Below are positions 16,671-24,397 of a stretch of DNA of 32,385 nucleotides, piece by piece. The notes below the pieces were generated by a model. That model searched no databases. It saw only the letters and a program-made list of their open reading frames with translations, and was not told the DNA's origin. Origin of the DNA: an uncultured Eubacterium sp. (GTDB lineage: Bacteria > Bacillota > Clostridia > Lachnospirales > Lachnospiraceae); contig CANDMV010000035.1 in assembly GCA_947385875.1 (NCBI GenBank), positions 1 through 32,385 on the forward strand. Reading direction: 5' to 3'. Position numbers and translations under genes: made by a program. The stretch's first letter is position 1, and each line of letters starts with the position of its first letter.

Positions 16671-16702
16671 AGGGTGTCTTAAGAATGAGCTTAAGACACC
16701 CT
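16671..16702 (+). terminator. intrinsic terminator of the P-loop gene
   Basis: A perfect 13-bp stem (AGGGTGTCTTAAG at 16671-16683, CTTAAGACACCCT at 16690-16702) with a 6-base loop is followed by GTTTTAT on the forward strand. The convergent DUF378 gene ends 13 bp beyond it. The reverse strand lacks a T tract after the stem, so it chiefly serves the forward gene. Confidence 0.8.
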
Positions 16703-16714
16703 GTTTTATGCTGC

Positions 16715-16927
16715 CTAGGCCTGATCCATAGAACGGATACGCCCATAGACGCTGAGCAGATATAATCCGCCGATTCCGACGAGTGCGTATACGATTCTGG
16801 AAAGCCATGACATATTTCCAAAAAGGAATGCTACTAAATCGAATCGGAAAAAGCCGATCAGACCCCAGTTGATTGCACCCACAATTACCAGGGTCAGCAG
16901 CGTGTAATCTAAAAATTTAGAATTCAT
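16715..16927 (-). CDS. DUF378 family small membrane protein
   Basis: A 70-residue protein beginning MNSKFLDYTLLTLVIVGAIN, with two hydrophobic segments (about 8-24 and 42-60) separated by FFRFDLVAFLFGNMSWLSR. The NWGLIGFFRFDLV segment is the DUF378 signature. No function is known for the family. An upstream in-frame ATG at 16960 exists, but AAGGAGG on the reverse strand sits 8 bases before ATG 16927 and decides the start. It stands alone, convergent with the P-loop gene. Confidence 0.85.
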   Translation of the reverse strand: MNSKFLDYTLLTLVIVGAINWGLIGFFRFDLVAFLFGNMSWLSRIVYALVGIGGLYLLSVYGRIRSMDQA

Positions 16928-17035
16928 AACAATTACCTCCTTTTCGAATAGTATGGACACTGGCAGAAAAAATATTCACGGATGATTCATCAGACACCTG
17001 ATAAAGATCTGCCAGATTTGCATGATATTGGATTA

Positions 17036-17133
17036 AAAGAATACTCGATAGAATTTGAGATCAGTATTTGGCAGAAAGAATGCTTGATAAAATTTGAGAT
17101 CAGTATTCGGCAGAAAGAATGCTTGATAGAATT
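17036..17133 (+). repeat. 39-bp tandem repeat (2.5 copies)
   Basis: Units at 17036-17074 and 17075-17113 (starting AAAGAATACTCGATAGAATT and AAAGAATGCTTGATAAAATT) differ at four positions by eye, all transitions. A third partial unit covers 17114-17133. No spacers are present, so this is not a CRISPR array. Confidence 0.8.
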
Positions 17134-17136
17134 AAA

Positions 17137-17281
17137 GAATTGACAGAATTAGAGAGTTGATAAATAGGGATTTATAGAACTAAAGAATTAATAAATAGAG
17201 AATTGACAGAATTAGAGAGTTGATAAATAGGGATTTATAAAATTAAAGAATTAATAAATAGAGAATTGATAGAATTAGAGA
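17137..17281 (+). repeat. 63-bp tandem repeat (about 2.3 copies)
   Basis: A full unit at 17182-17244 begins AAAGAATTAATAAATAGAGA. A partial unit precedes it (17137-17181) and another follows (17245-17281). The shared 44-bp part of the first two copies differs at two positions, both transitions. The sequence is AT-rich with stop codons in several frames. It abuts the 39-bp repeat and ends 32 bp before the next gene. Confidence 0.8.
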
Positions 17282-17313
17282 TTAATATTCATTAAGAAAG
17301 ATAGGTATCATAT

Positions 17314-18732
17314 TTGGCTGGGAATAGAAGAAAACGAAAAAATATTGTGAGGTTTCATAGAGGCCTTCAATTAAATATTGGAGTCATTGTATTTTTATTT
17401 ATTGCTTTTTATCTTGTTTATAATGTATACAGTTATATGACCGCAGTACATATCAGAAGATATGAGGTCGAGCAGGGGACGATTGAAGTCAATACCTCCT
17501 ATACCGGGCTGATTTTGCGCAAAGAAACGATCGTAAATGCCAGCCAAAGCGGCTATTTGAATTATTATTTAAAAGACAATACAAAAGCAGCTAACGGCAC
17601 ATTGGTATGCACGGTAGATGAAAATGGAAATATATCAGAGCGCCTGAATGAAGCGATGTCTACAAATGCTGTCTTGACGAAAGAAAATCTTGGGGATATA
17701 CAAAGCTCCATACGAGATTATGCCAAAGGGTATCAGGACAACGCTTACTATACGACTTATAATTTTAAATCAGATCTAAGCGGAAAGCTTATGGAAGCGA
17801 TCAACTTAGGAGCACTTAATACCATATCAAATTATACAGAATATGCAAGGGATAACCGGACTTTTCATTTATATCGGGCAGACCAGCCTGGAATTGTGGC
17901 TTATTATACGGACGGCCTGGAAAATGTTACATCAGAATCTTTCACGGAAGAAATGTTTAACCAGGCATCCTACAAAAAAAATAACATGCAGACAAGCGGG
18001 TCAGTAGAAAGCGGCCAGCCAGTTTATAAGCTGATTACAGACGAAGACTGGCAGATTATAGTTCCTATTGATGCAGTGATGAAGCAGACGCTGCAGGATG
18101 GTGAGGTCGTTCAGATTCGTTTTAAGGAGGATCGTAAAACTGCATGGGCAGATTATATTGTTCAGAAAAGAAACGGACAGGACTACCTGATTTTAAGCCT
18201 GCATTCTTCTATGATACGGTACGCATACGAGAGATATATTGACATTAATATTATGCTGGAACAGCAGACAGGCTTAAAGATTCCAAACAGCTCAATCACA
18301 ACCAAGATTTTTGAGCTGATTCCAGACGAATATTTTACGAAGGGCAGTGGAACATCCAATCAAAACGGACTGTTGGTAGAACATAAGCAGGAGGATGGAA
18401 CCTATACTGATGCAGAATTTATTCCAGTTACCGTTTATTATAAAAATGAAGATGAAGGGGTGTCTTATATATCCCATGAGGAAATTCGAAGAGGAGATCT
18501 GATTGTCATGACCGGTACTACAGAACGTTATGAGGTATCGGATACCGCAAAGCTGAGAGGGGTTTATAATATTAATAAAGGCTATGCAGTATTTAAGCAG
18601 ATCGATGAGCTGTTCAGCAACAGCAGCTATACAATCGTGCGGGCCGGTACAGAATATGGGATCATGCTGTACGACCATATTGCGCTGGATGGAGACGCAG
18701 TTGTTGAAGAACAGATGATTACAAGCAGATAA
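17314..18732 (+). CDS. HlyD-like membrane-fusion/adaptor protein next to sepF cluster
   Basis: A 472-residue protein with a basic N-terminus (MAGNRRKRKNIVRFHRG), one membrane segment (about 21-43) and an extracytoplasmic region. VEQGTIEVNTSYTGLILRKE resembles the first half of an HlyD-type lipoyl domain, and later beta segments (VYKLITDEDWQIIVPIDAV) fit a barrel domain. Clostridial genomes often carry such a gene beside yggS-sepF, and a division or envelope role is plausible but unproven. No transporter partner is adjacent. The start is TTG 17314 after AAAGATAGG, a weak site. The final codons are included in a recent 48-bp tandem duplication. Confidence 0.8.
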   Translation: MAGNRRKRKNIVRFHRGLQLNIGVIVFLFIAFYLVYNVYSYMTAVHIRRYEVEQGTIEVNTSYTGLILRKETIVNASQSGYLNYYLKDNTKAANGTLVCTVDENGNISERLNEAMSTNAVLTKENLGDIQSSIRDYAKGYQDNAYYTTYNFKSDLSGKLMEAINLGALNTISNYTEYARDNRTFHLYRADQPGIVAYYTDGLENVTSESFTEEMFNQASYKKNNMQTSGSVESGQPVYKLITDEDWQIIVPIDAVMKQTLQDGEVVQIRFKEDRKTAWADYIVQKRNGQDYLILSLHSSMIRYAYERYIDINIMLEQQTGLKIPNSSITTKIFELIPDEYFTKGSGTSNQNGLLVEHKQEDGTYTDAEFIPVTVYYKNEDEGVSYISHEEIRRGDLIVMTGTTERYEVSDTAKLRGVYNINKGYAVFKQIDELFSNSSYTIVRAGTEYGIMLYDHIALDGDAVVEEQMITSR

Positions 18733-18808
18733 TATGTCGCCAAAAACCGTAAGGACGATGAGATGATTACAAGCAGATAATATGTCGCCAAAAACCGTGA
18801 GGACGATG
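18713..18808 (+). repeat. 48-bp tandem duplication spanning the stop codon of the HlyD-like gene
   Basis: Positions 18713-18760 and 18761-18808 are identical except at one base (a transition). The unit includes the last codons (MITSR and TAA) plus downstream sequence, so a second copy of the gene end lies in the spacer. The near identity points to a recent event. Confidence 0.92.
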
Positions 18809-18873
18809 CAGACTTGCAGTCAGGATTTTATAATAGTAATATAATTTAAATATAAATAGGAGGAATGTGACAA

Positions 18874-19569
18874 ATGTTAAAGGAAAATTTAGCAAGTGTT
18901 GAAGCAAATATACGAAGCGCTTGTGAAAAAAGCGGACGTAATCGCACAGATGTTACGCTGATTGCTGTGAGTAAGACGAAACCTGTTGAAATGTTAAAAG
19001 AAGTCTATGATGCAGGCATTCGGAATTTTGGAGAAAATAAAGTACAGGAAATCTGTGAAAAGTATGATAAGCTGCCGTCTGACATTCAGTGGCATATGAT
19101 CGGGCATCTGCAGCGTAACAAAGTAAAACAAATCATTGATAAGGTATGCATGATTCATTCTGTAGACACCTATCGTCTGGCAGAAGAAATCAATGTGCAG
19201 GCAAAAAAACACAATCTGATTATGCCGATTTTAATAGAGATCAATATAGCGGATGAGCAGACGAAGTATGGAGTAAAGAAAGAAGATGCTGTTTTATTGG
19301 CAGAAGAGATCTCTCATTTAGACAATCTGCGCATTCAGGGTGTGATGGCGGTCGCACCATACGTAGAAAACCCAGAAGAAAACAGGCACTATTTTCGAGA
19401 AATTATGAAATTAGCTGTTGACATTGAGCGGAAAAAATTAGATAATACTGATATACGTGTGCTTTCTATGGGCATGACAGGAGATTACATGGTAGCCGTG
19501 GAAGAAGGAGCTACGATGGTTCGTGTAGGAACAGGTATTTTTGGTGAACGTTCTTATGCAAATAAATAG
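18874..19569 (+). CDS. yggS: PLP homeostasis protein YggS/YlmE (PLPBP family)
   Basis: A pyridoxal-phosphate-binding TIM-barrel protein involved in vitamin B6 and amino acid balance, with no known catalytic activity. The PLP lysine lies in LIAVSKTKP (residue about 34). Family blocks include GENKVQE, WHMIGHLQRNK, LIEINIADEQTKYG and LSMGMTGDY. At 231 residues the length is typical. The ATG at 18874 has AGGAGG 9 bases upstream. It is the usual first gene of the ylm division cluster and is followed by sepF after a 125-bp gap. Confidence 0.96.
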   Translation: MLKENLASVEANIRSACEKSGRNRTDVTLIAVSKTKPVEMLKEVYDAGIRNFGENKVQEICEKYDKLPSDIQWHMIGHLQRNKVKQIIDKVCMIHSVDTYRLAEEINVQAKKHNLIMPILIEINIADEQTKYGVKKEDAVLLAEEISHLDNLRIQGVMAVAPYVENPEENRHYFREIMKLAVDIERKKLDNTDIRVLSMGMTGDYMVAVEEGATMVRVGTGIFGERSYANK

Positions 19570-19694
19570 CGTCTCTGTCAAAAATGTATAAAGAATCAAT
19601 AAATGGCCTTTCAGGTCTTTCCTGAATAAAACTGTGAATTACACCCAAGGTGCGCCACGTTTTAGACTCAGGAAGAAAAGAGGAGAGAGTATAT

Positions 19695-20249
19695 ATGAGT
19701 TTAGTAGATTCCCTTTTAAACGTAATGCATATGAATCCGGATGATGATGAGGATTACTATGATGATTACTATGACGATGAGGAAGAGGAAGAAACACCGC
19801 CTAAGAGACGCAGAAGCAAAGAAATAGAAGAACCTGTCTATAAAAATTCCAACAGCAATAATCAGCCGATTGATATTAACCGTAACAGAGACCGTGTAAC
19901 TGCAAAGTCAAACAGCAAAGTAACCCCGATGCGTCCATCTTCCAGAAGGACCGCATCTTCCAATCTGGAGGTCTGTGTGATAAAGCCTACGTCCTTTGAG
20001 GATGCCAGAGAGATTACAGAGACACTTTTATTAAACCGGCCGGTAATTTTGAATGTAGAAGGCTTAGATGTAGACGTTGCACAGCGTATTATTGATTTTT
20101 CTTCAGGCTCTTGCTTTGCAATCAGCGGCAATCTGCAGAAAATATCTAATTATATATTTATCATAACGCCTGCCAATGTTGAAATATCCGGTGATTTTCA
20201 AAATTTATTGGATAATTACGGTACGGCTCCTCTGCGTATGGATATTTAA
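19695..20249 (+). CDS. sepF: Cell division protein SepF
   Basis: SepF polymerises into rings, binds the FtsZ C-terminal tail and tethers FtsZ to the membrane. An amphipathic N-terminus (MSLVDSLLNVMHM) is followed by a very acidic Asp/Tyr/Glu stretch and a basic Ser/Asn linker (to about 90). The SepF core is VCVIKPTSFEDAREITETLL and VILNVEGLDVDVAQRIIDF with GSCFAISGNLQKIS. The frame opens at 19650, but AGGAGAG at 19681-19687 fits ATG 19695, giving 184 residues. ylmH follows after 12 bp. The ylmG gene often between them is absent. Confidence 0.95.
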   Translation: MSLVDSLLNVMHMNPDDDEDYYDDYYDDEEEEETPPKRRRSKEIEEPVYKNSNSNNQPIDINRNRDRVTAKSNSKVTPMRPSSRRTASSNLEVCVIKPTSFEDAREITETLLLNRPVILNVEGLDVDVAQRIIDFSSGSCFAISGNLQKISNYIFIITPANVEISGDFQNLLDNYGTAPLRMDI

Positions 20250-20261
20250 GGAGGAGTTTGT

Positions 20262-21014
20262 ATGGAGCAGGAAATGCAGTTTTTAAAAAAGCGTTTCATC
20301 GACCTTTCAAAACGGGCAGAAGATAAGAATATTGTAACTTTTAGTCATTTTTTGGATTTGAATCAGCTGAATATTTTACACCAGGCTGCGAAGGAACTAT
20401 ATGGTTCCTTTCAGACATTTGGTGGTTATGATTATGCAGAGCGTCAGATGGTTGCTTTCATCCCTGATGCTCTTTATTATTCGTGGACATATCCATTTCA
20501 AGCCATTCGAATAGACCCGTCCCACCCCAAGTTTGCGGAAAATCTCACGCATCGTGATGTATTAGGGGCCCTGATGAATCTGGGAATTAAGAGAGAAATG
20601 CTGGGCGATATTATTATTCAGGATTCTCAGCAGATTGTATTTAGTGCAGATTCCGTTACCAGCTATATCATTCAAGAATGTACTAAAATTCGTCATACTG
20701 CTGTAAGCTGTCAGCAGATACCTTTGGAAAATTTTGATTATAAGCCTAAGCTGATTGAAAAAGAGGGGGTTATTTCATCTCTGAGATTGGATGCAATATT
20801 GTCAGATGTCTATAAACTGTCAAGATCCTCTGCACAAAAACTAATATTTGAAGGCAGCGCTTTTGTAAATTCTCGAAAAATCATACAGAATGCTTATAGC
20901 TGTCAGAATGGCGATATTATATCTGTCCGGCATTTTGGAAAATTCCAGATCGAAACGGAAGGTAAATTAACTAAAAAAGGCAGAATTAAATGTAAATATA
21001 TGGTCTATTCTTAA
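20262..21014 (+). CDS. ylmH: YlmH family S4-domain RNA-binding protein
   Basis: YlmH-type proteins carry a C-terminal S4 RNA-binding domain, here SLRLDAILSDVYKLSRSSAQ and following (about 173-235), after an N-terminal domain of about 165 residues with the family pattern FLDLNQLNIL and YPFQAIRID. YlmH has been linked to rescue of stalled ribosomes with peptidyl-tRNA, and older work placed it with division genes. At 250 residues it is typical. AAGGAGGAG precedes the ATG. A 240-bp repeat-containing spacer follows where divIVA often lies. Confidence 0.92.
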   Translation: MEQEMQFLKKRFIDLSKRAEDKNIVTFSHFLDLNQLNILHQAAKELYGSFQTFGGYDYAERQMVAFIPDALYYSWTYPFQAIRIDPSHPKFAENLTHRDVLGALMNLGIKREMLGDIIIQDSQQIVFSADSVTSYIIQECTKIRHTAVSCQQIPLENFDYKPKLIEKEGVISSLRLDAILSDVYKLSRSSAQKLIFEGSAFVNSRKIIQNAYSCQNGDIISVRHFGKFQIETEGKLTKKGRIKCKYMVYS

Positions 21015-21063
21015 ACCTAAACAAAAATAGTTTATATTTTCATCTAAATGAATGTTTGATTTC

Positions 21064-21170
21064 ATATTTGATAGGCAAAATGATCAACGATCGATAGCTG
21101 ACAGGGAATTTCATTTTATATTTGATAGGCAAAATGATCAAAGATCAATAGCTGACAGGGAGTTTCATTT
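21064..21170 (+). repeat. 54-bp tandem duplication between ylmH and lspA
   Basis: The sequence starting ATATTTGATAGGCAAAATGA at 21064 recurs at 21118. About 50 of 53 positions match (two transitions, one transversion). Each unit contains the palindrome-like GATCAACGATCGATAG or its variant. The rest of the 240-bp spacer is AT-rich with no gene. Confidence 0.85.
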
Positions 21171-21254
21171 ATATTTTGCATTTTATCTTGCAGATAAGTT
21201 TATCATTTAAATCTGTAAATAATATAACAGAGGACAGGAGGTTCTAGTGAGGAT

Positions 21255-21761
21255 ATGGAAAAAAATAGACTTCGTGTGATTATGCCAGTAATTGGTGTAG
21301 TTTTTTTAATCATAATCGATCAGGCAACCAAATATCTGGCTCAAAATGCACTGAAGGGTAAAGAATCCTATGTGATTATCCCCGGAGTATTTGAACTGCA
21401 GTATTTAGAAAACAGAGGATCTGCATTTGGGATGCTGCAGGGGCAGAGAGTCTTTTTTATCGCTGCCGCAGCTGTCATGCTTTTTTTAATTCCATATCTG
21501 TATAGGAAAATTCCTTCATCCAAACATTTTTTTTATCTGCGTGTCATTGCTGTTATGTATTTATCGGGTGCACTTGGAAATGCAGTTGACCGTATCGTAA
21601 ATGGATATGTGATTGATTTTTTTTATTTTTCACTCATTGATTTTCCTATTTTTAATATGGCCGATATTTATGTGTCAGTAGCTACTAGTTGTTTGATCCT
21701 TCTGATCTTATTTTATTATAAAGATGAAGATTTTGAACAGATTCATATTTTTAAAAAGTAG
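21255..21761 (+). CDS. lspA: Prolipoprotein signal peptidase (signal peptidase II)
   Basis: LspA is an aspartyl protease of the membrane that removes signal peptides from diacylglyceryl-modified lipoproteins. Four membrane segments are visible. The catalytic aspartates are D112 (GNAVDRI) and D137 (FNMADIYV). IIDQATKYLAQ and LENRGSAFGM are family blocks. At 168 residues it is typical. The ATG at 21255 has AGGAGG at 21236-21241, a long 13-base spacer, plus GAGG close to the start. rluD follows after a spacer that carries a short tandem duplication starting at the lspA stop codon. Confidence 0.96.
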   Translation: MEKNRLRVIMPVIGVVFLIIIDQATKYLAQNALKGKESYVIIPGVFELQYLENRGSAFGMLQGQRVFFIAAAAVMLFLIPYLYRKIPSSKHFFYLRVIAVMYLSGALGNAVDRIVNGYVIDFFYFSLIDFPIFNMADIYVSVATSCLILLILFYYKDEDFEQIHIFKK

Positions 21762-21824
21762 TATTACAACAGGAATTACAGAGCTGCAAAGCAGCATTAC
21801 ATCAGGATTACAGAGCTGCAAAGA
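21760..21824 (+). repeat. 33-bp tandem duplication at the lspA stop codon
   Basis: Units at 21760-21792 and 21793-21824 share GGATTACAGAGCTGCAAAG or close variants (AGTATTACAACAGGAATTAC against AGCATTACATCAGGATTACA). The first unit begins within the TAG stop of lspA, so gene-end sequence is again duplicated into the spacer. Confidence 0.8.
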
Positions 21825-21835
21825 AAGGGCGCGTC

Positions 21836-22768
21836 ATGACACAAGGTGCGGATAAATCAATTCAGACATTTGAGGTAACATCAGAATACGAAGAATGCCG
21901 ACTGGATAAGTTTTTAGCAATTATCTATCCAGACTTGTCGAGGGCATATTTTCAAAAACTAATTAAATCTGGACAGGTCAGTGTGTCCGGGCAGATTCCT
22001 AAATCCAGCTATCTTGTGAAAGAAGGGGAATTAGTAACAGTGGAGGTGCCTCCAGCAGTACAAGTAGATCTTCAGCCAGAAAATCTTCCATTAGATATTT
22101 TGTATGAGGACGATGATCTTATAGTCGTAAACAAACCTAAGGGCATGGTAGTTCATCCAGCACCTGGACATTATACCGGCACACTCGTAAATGCGCTGAT
22201 GTATCATTGTAGAAATGGTTTATCTGGGATCAATGGAGAAATTCGACCGGGCATTGTGCATAGAATAGATAAGGATACAACTGGATCGTTGATTGTATGT
22301 AAAAATGACGATGCACATCTTAAAATCTCAGAGCAGATTAAAGCACATTCTCTGACCAGAAGATACCGTGGAATTGTTGCAGGGCAGATATCAGATGATT
22401 CTGGAGTCATCCGTACAAATATCGGACGTGATCCTAAAAATCGTCTTAAAATGGCTTGTAACGTGCATGGCGGAAGAGATGCTGTGACTCATTATCGAGT
22501 CTTGGAGCAATTTACGAGACATACCTATATGGAATTTAAGCTTGAAACCGGCCGAACACATCAAATCCGTGTGCACATGGCACATATTGGTCATCCATTG
22601 CTTGCAGACCCTCTCTATGGGCCTGCGAAATGCAAATTTAACCTTCAGGGACAGTGTCTGCACGCAATGACACTGGGCTTTCTGCATCCTCGAACAAGTT
22701 CCTATATAGAAGTGACAGCACCTCTTCCCGAATATTTTGAAAAATTATTAGCATCAAAAGCCTTATAG
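21836..22768 (+). CDS. rluD: RluD-type ribosomal large subunit pseudouridine synthase
   Basis: RluD-family enzymes isomerise uridines in 23S rRNA. An N-terminal S4 domain (CRLDKFLAIIYPDLSRAYFQ, about 21-40) precedes the RluA-type catalytic domain. The catalytic aspartate is D145 in VHRIDKDTTGSLIV. LVVNKPKGMVVHPAPGH-like and GRTHQIRVHMAHIGHP motifs are present. At 310 residues it is typical. The ATG follows AAAGGG. The exact target uridines cannot be read from sequence. It closes the yggS-to-rluD forward block. Confidence 0.93.
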   Translation: MTQGADKSIQTFEVTSEYEECRLDKFLAIIYPDLSRAYFQKLIKSGQVSVSGQIPKSSYLVKEGELVTVEVPPAVQVDLQPENLPLDILYEDDDLIVVNKPKGMVVHPAPGHYTGTLVNALMYHCRNGLSGINGEIRPGIVHRIDKDTTGSLIVCKNDDAHLKISEQIKAHSLTRRYRGIVAGQISDDSGVIRTNIGRDPKNRLKMACNVHGGRDAVTHYRVLEQFTRHTYMEFKLETGRTHQIRVHMAHIGHPLLADPLYGPAKCKFNLQGQCLHAMTLGFLHPRTSSYIEVTAPLPEYFEKLLASKAL

Positions 22769-23027
22769 AAATAAAACAAACTTATTACACTGGAATAGGT
22801 TAAAGAACTTTTGAAACATAGCGGATATATTTGTCACTTCTGAGAATTGTGCACTATATACATTTTTTAAAATGAAAATGTTTTTTTTCTGTACATTTTG
22901 TATTAAATGTTTTATAATAGAATTATTATAGAAAGCAGCTATACAATTTGTTTTTAACAGTTCATAAACAAATCAGATTTTATAATTTGTACGAACTGTT
23001 ACGTTGTCATCAGAGAGGAGCGGTTTT
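22769..23027 (+). other. 259-bp spacer with -10 box and inverted repeat
   Basis: A consensus TATAAT lies at 22913-22918 without a strong -35. Downstream, AACAGTTC (22956-22963) pairs with GAACTGTT (22993-23000), extended by ACAAAT/ATTTGT, to give an operator-like or leader hairpin 28 bp before the start of the next gene. No small gene is supported. Confidence 0.45.
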
Positions 23028-23651
23028 ATGAGCAATTATGTAATTACAATAGGAAGAGAATTTGAAAGCCTTGGAAAAGATATAGGTTTAAAACTGGCAG
23101 AAAAACTAGGCATTAAATGTTACGATAAGGAACTGCTTAGCCGTGCGGCAAAAGAAAGCGGTTTATGTGAAGAAATATTTCATTCGCAGGATGAAAAGCC
23201 AACAAGCAGTTTTCTATATTCACTCGTTATGGATACGTATTCTGCAACCGGCTATACGGCAGCACCTTTTTTAGATATGCCGTTGAACCATAAAATATTT
23301 CTTGCACAGTTTGATACAATCAAAAAGCTGGCAGAGGAGGAATCCTGTATAATTGTAGGACGCTGCGCTGATTATGCGTTAAGTGAATTCCCACGTACGA
23401 TTAATACATTTATACATGCTGATCTGGATTTCCGTATAAAAAATACAATGAAAGAATTTGATGTCAGTGAATCAAAAGCCAAGGATATGATTAGCAAAAA
23501 AGATAAACAGCGTTCCAGTTATTATAATTATTATTCTAATAAGAAATGGGGAAATTCCAAAGCTTATGATCTTACGTTAAATTCTGCAAAACTAGGTATT
23601 GACGGCTGTGTTGATATAATCTTGAAATATAAAGAAATTATGGGTTATTGA
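23028..23651 (+). CDS. cytidylate kinase-like family protein with altered glycine loop
   Basis: A 207-residue P-loop kinase-fold protein of the cytidylate kinase-like family common in Clostridia. The conserved opening (IT-REFGSGGREIG in most relatives) reads ITIGREFESLGKDIG here, so two loop glycines are replaced. GIKCYDKELLSRAAKESG, IIVGRCADYAL and YYNYYSNKKWG fit the family. The substrate is unknown, and nucleotide binding may be altered. The frame opens at 23004, but GAGAGGAG places the start at ATG 23028. It stands alone behind its own spacer with a -10 box and hairpin. Confidence 0.82.
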   Translation: MSNYVITIGREFESLGKDIGLKLAEKLGIKCYDKELLSRAAKESGLCEEIFHSQDEKPTSSFLYSLVMDTYSATGYTAAPFLDMPLNHKIFLAQFDTIKKLAEEESCIIVGRCADYALSEFPRTINTFIHADLDFRIKNTMKEFDVSESKAKDMISKKDKQRSSYYNYYSNKKWGNSKAYDLTLNSAKLGIDGCVDIILKYKEIMGY

Positions 23652-23797
23652 TAAATGAACTGAAATTGAAATAATAAGCCAAGATGATTGATAAATAATT
23701 GATTACGAATTGTAATTGATAAAAATAATTTGATTATGCGTTGAATAAGCTATAGCTAAGCTTGCGGAAGGCAGGGTAAAATTGTAAGGATACATTT

Positions 23798-23835
23798 CCA
23801 ACTATTCGTAAAAGGACACTTTTACGAATAGTTGG
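23798..23835. repeat. perfect 17-bp hairpin
   Basis: CCAACTATTCGTAAAAG (23798-23814) and CTTTTACGAATAGTTGG (23819-23835) are exact inverted repeats with a GACA loop. No T tract follows on either strand. It lies between the convergent cytidylate-kinase-like gene and dtd, so it may act as a bidirectional transcript end or be a palindromic repeat. Confidence 0.85.
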
Positions 23836-23854
23836 ACTGATAAATACCGATAAT

Positions 23855-23942
23855 AAATAAATTTTCAGAATCTAGTATGTTATAAAAGGACCTCATTTTA
23901 TATTAAATAAATCTTCAGAATCTAGTATGATTGTAAAGGGAC
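23855..23942 (-). repeat. degenerate tandem copy of the dtd 3' end
   Basis: The gene-end sequence at 23905-23929 (AAATAAATCTTCAGAATCTA and five more bases) recurs at 23855-23879 with one transition in 25 bases. Similarity continues past this core with small indels. The period is 50 bp, and the outer copy lies just beyond the stop codon. Confidence 0.8.
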
Positions 23943-24351
23943 CATCATTTATTAAATTGATTTTCATATCTGCACCAAATTCACCTGTTGCAACTGGATA
24001 GTTTTCTAGACGGCATTTTTGGATAATGTATTCATATATTTCTTTTGCCATATCTGGAGCGCCTGCATTTATAAATGACGGCCGGTTTCCTTTATGGCAG
24101 TCTGCGTACAATGTAAATTGTGAAACTAATAGTAATTGGCCTTGTACGGCTGACAAAGACAGGTTTGTTTTTCCTTCAGAATCTTCAAATATACGCATGC
24201 CTAACATCTTTTTTATCATTTTATCTGCGATTTCTTTTGTATCAGAATCCTTTATACCTATCAGAACTAAAAAACCTTTACTAATTTCACTGGTTATACG
24301 ATTTTCTATTGATACAGATGCCTGCATCACTCTTTGTATTACAAATTTCAT
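23893..24351 (-). CDS. dtd: D-aminoacyl-tRNA deacylase
   Basis: DTD removes D-amino acids (and glycine from tRNA-Ala) from mischarged tRNAs. The catalytic motif SQFTLYAD contains Thr80, and the cross-subunit Gly-cisPro motif is NDGPFT (G137, P138). KGNRPSF and SGEFGADMKI-like (TGEFGADMKI) segments are present. At 152 residues it is typical. The ATG follows AAGGAG with a 7-base spacer. It lies downstream of the DUF6483-like gene on the same strand, 113 bp away. In many Firmicutes dtd sits after relA, which is not the case here. Confidence 0.96.
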   Translation of the reverse strand: MKFVIQRVMQASVSIENRITSEISKGFLVLIGIKDSDTKEIADKMIKKMLGMRIFEDSEGKTNLSLSAVQGQLLLVSQFTLYADCHKGNRPSFINAGAPDMAKEIYEYIIQKCRLENYPVATGEFGADMKINLINDGPFTIILDSEDLFNIK

Positions 24352-24397
24352 GCTTTTTCTCCTTACAATTTCGATTTACTTTTATTTTCAATAATAT

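Larger units (their letters stand above)
16928..17313. other. 386-bp spacer holding two families of tandem repeats
   Basis: Positions 16928-17035 hold the ribosome site and upstream region of the reverse DUF378 gene. The rest is AT-rich tandem repeats (listed separately) up to the TTG start of the next gene. I see no convincing promoter, RNA structure or small gene. Confidence 0.6.

Noticed and set aside
17036..17281. Possible CRISPR array
   Set aside because: The repeats are directly adjacent with no unique spacers, differ between families, and no cas genes are nearby.
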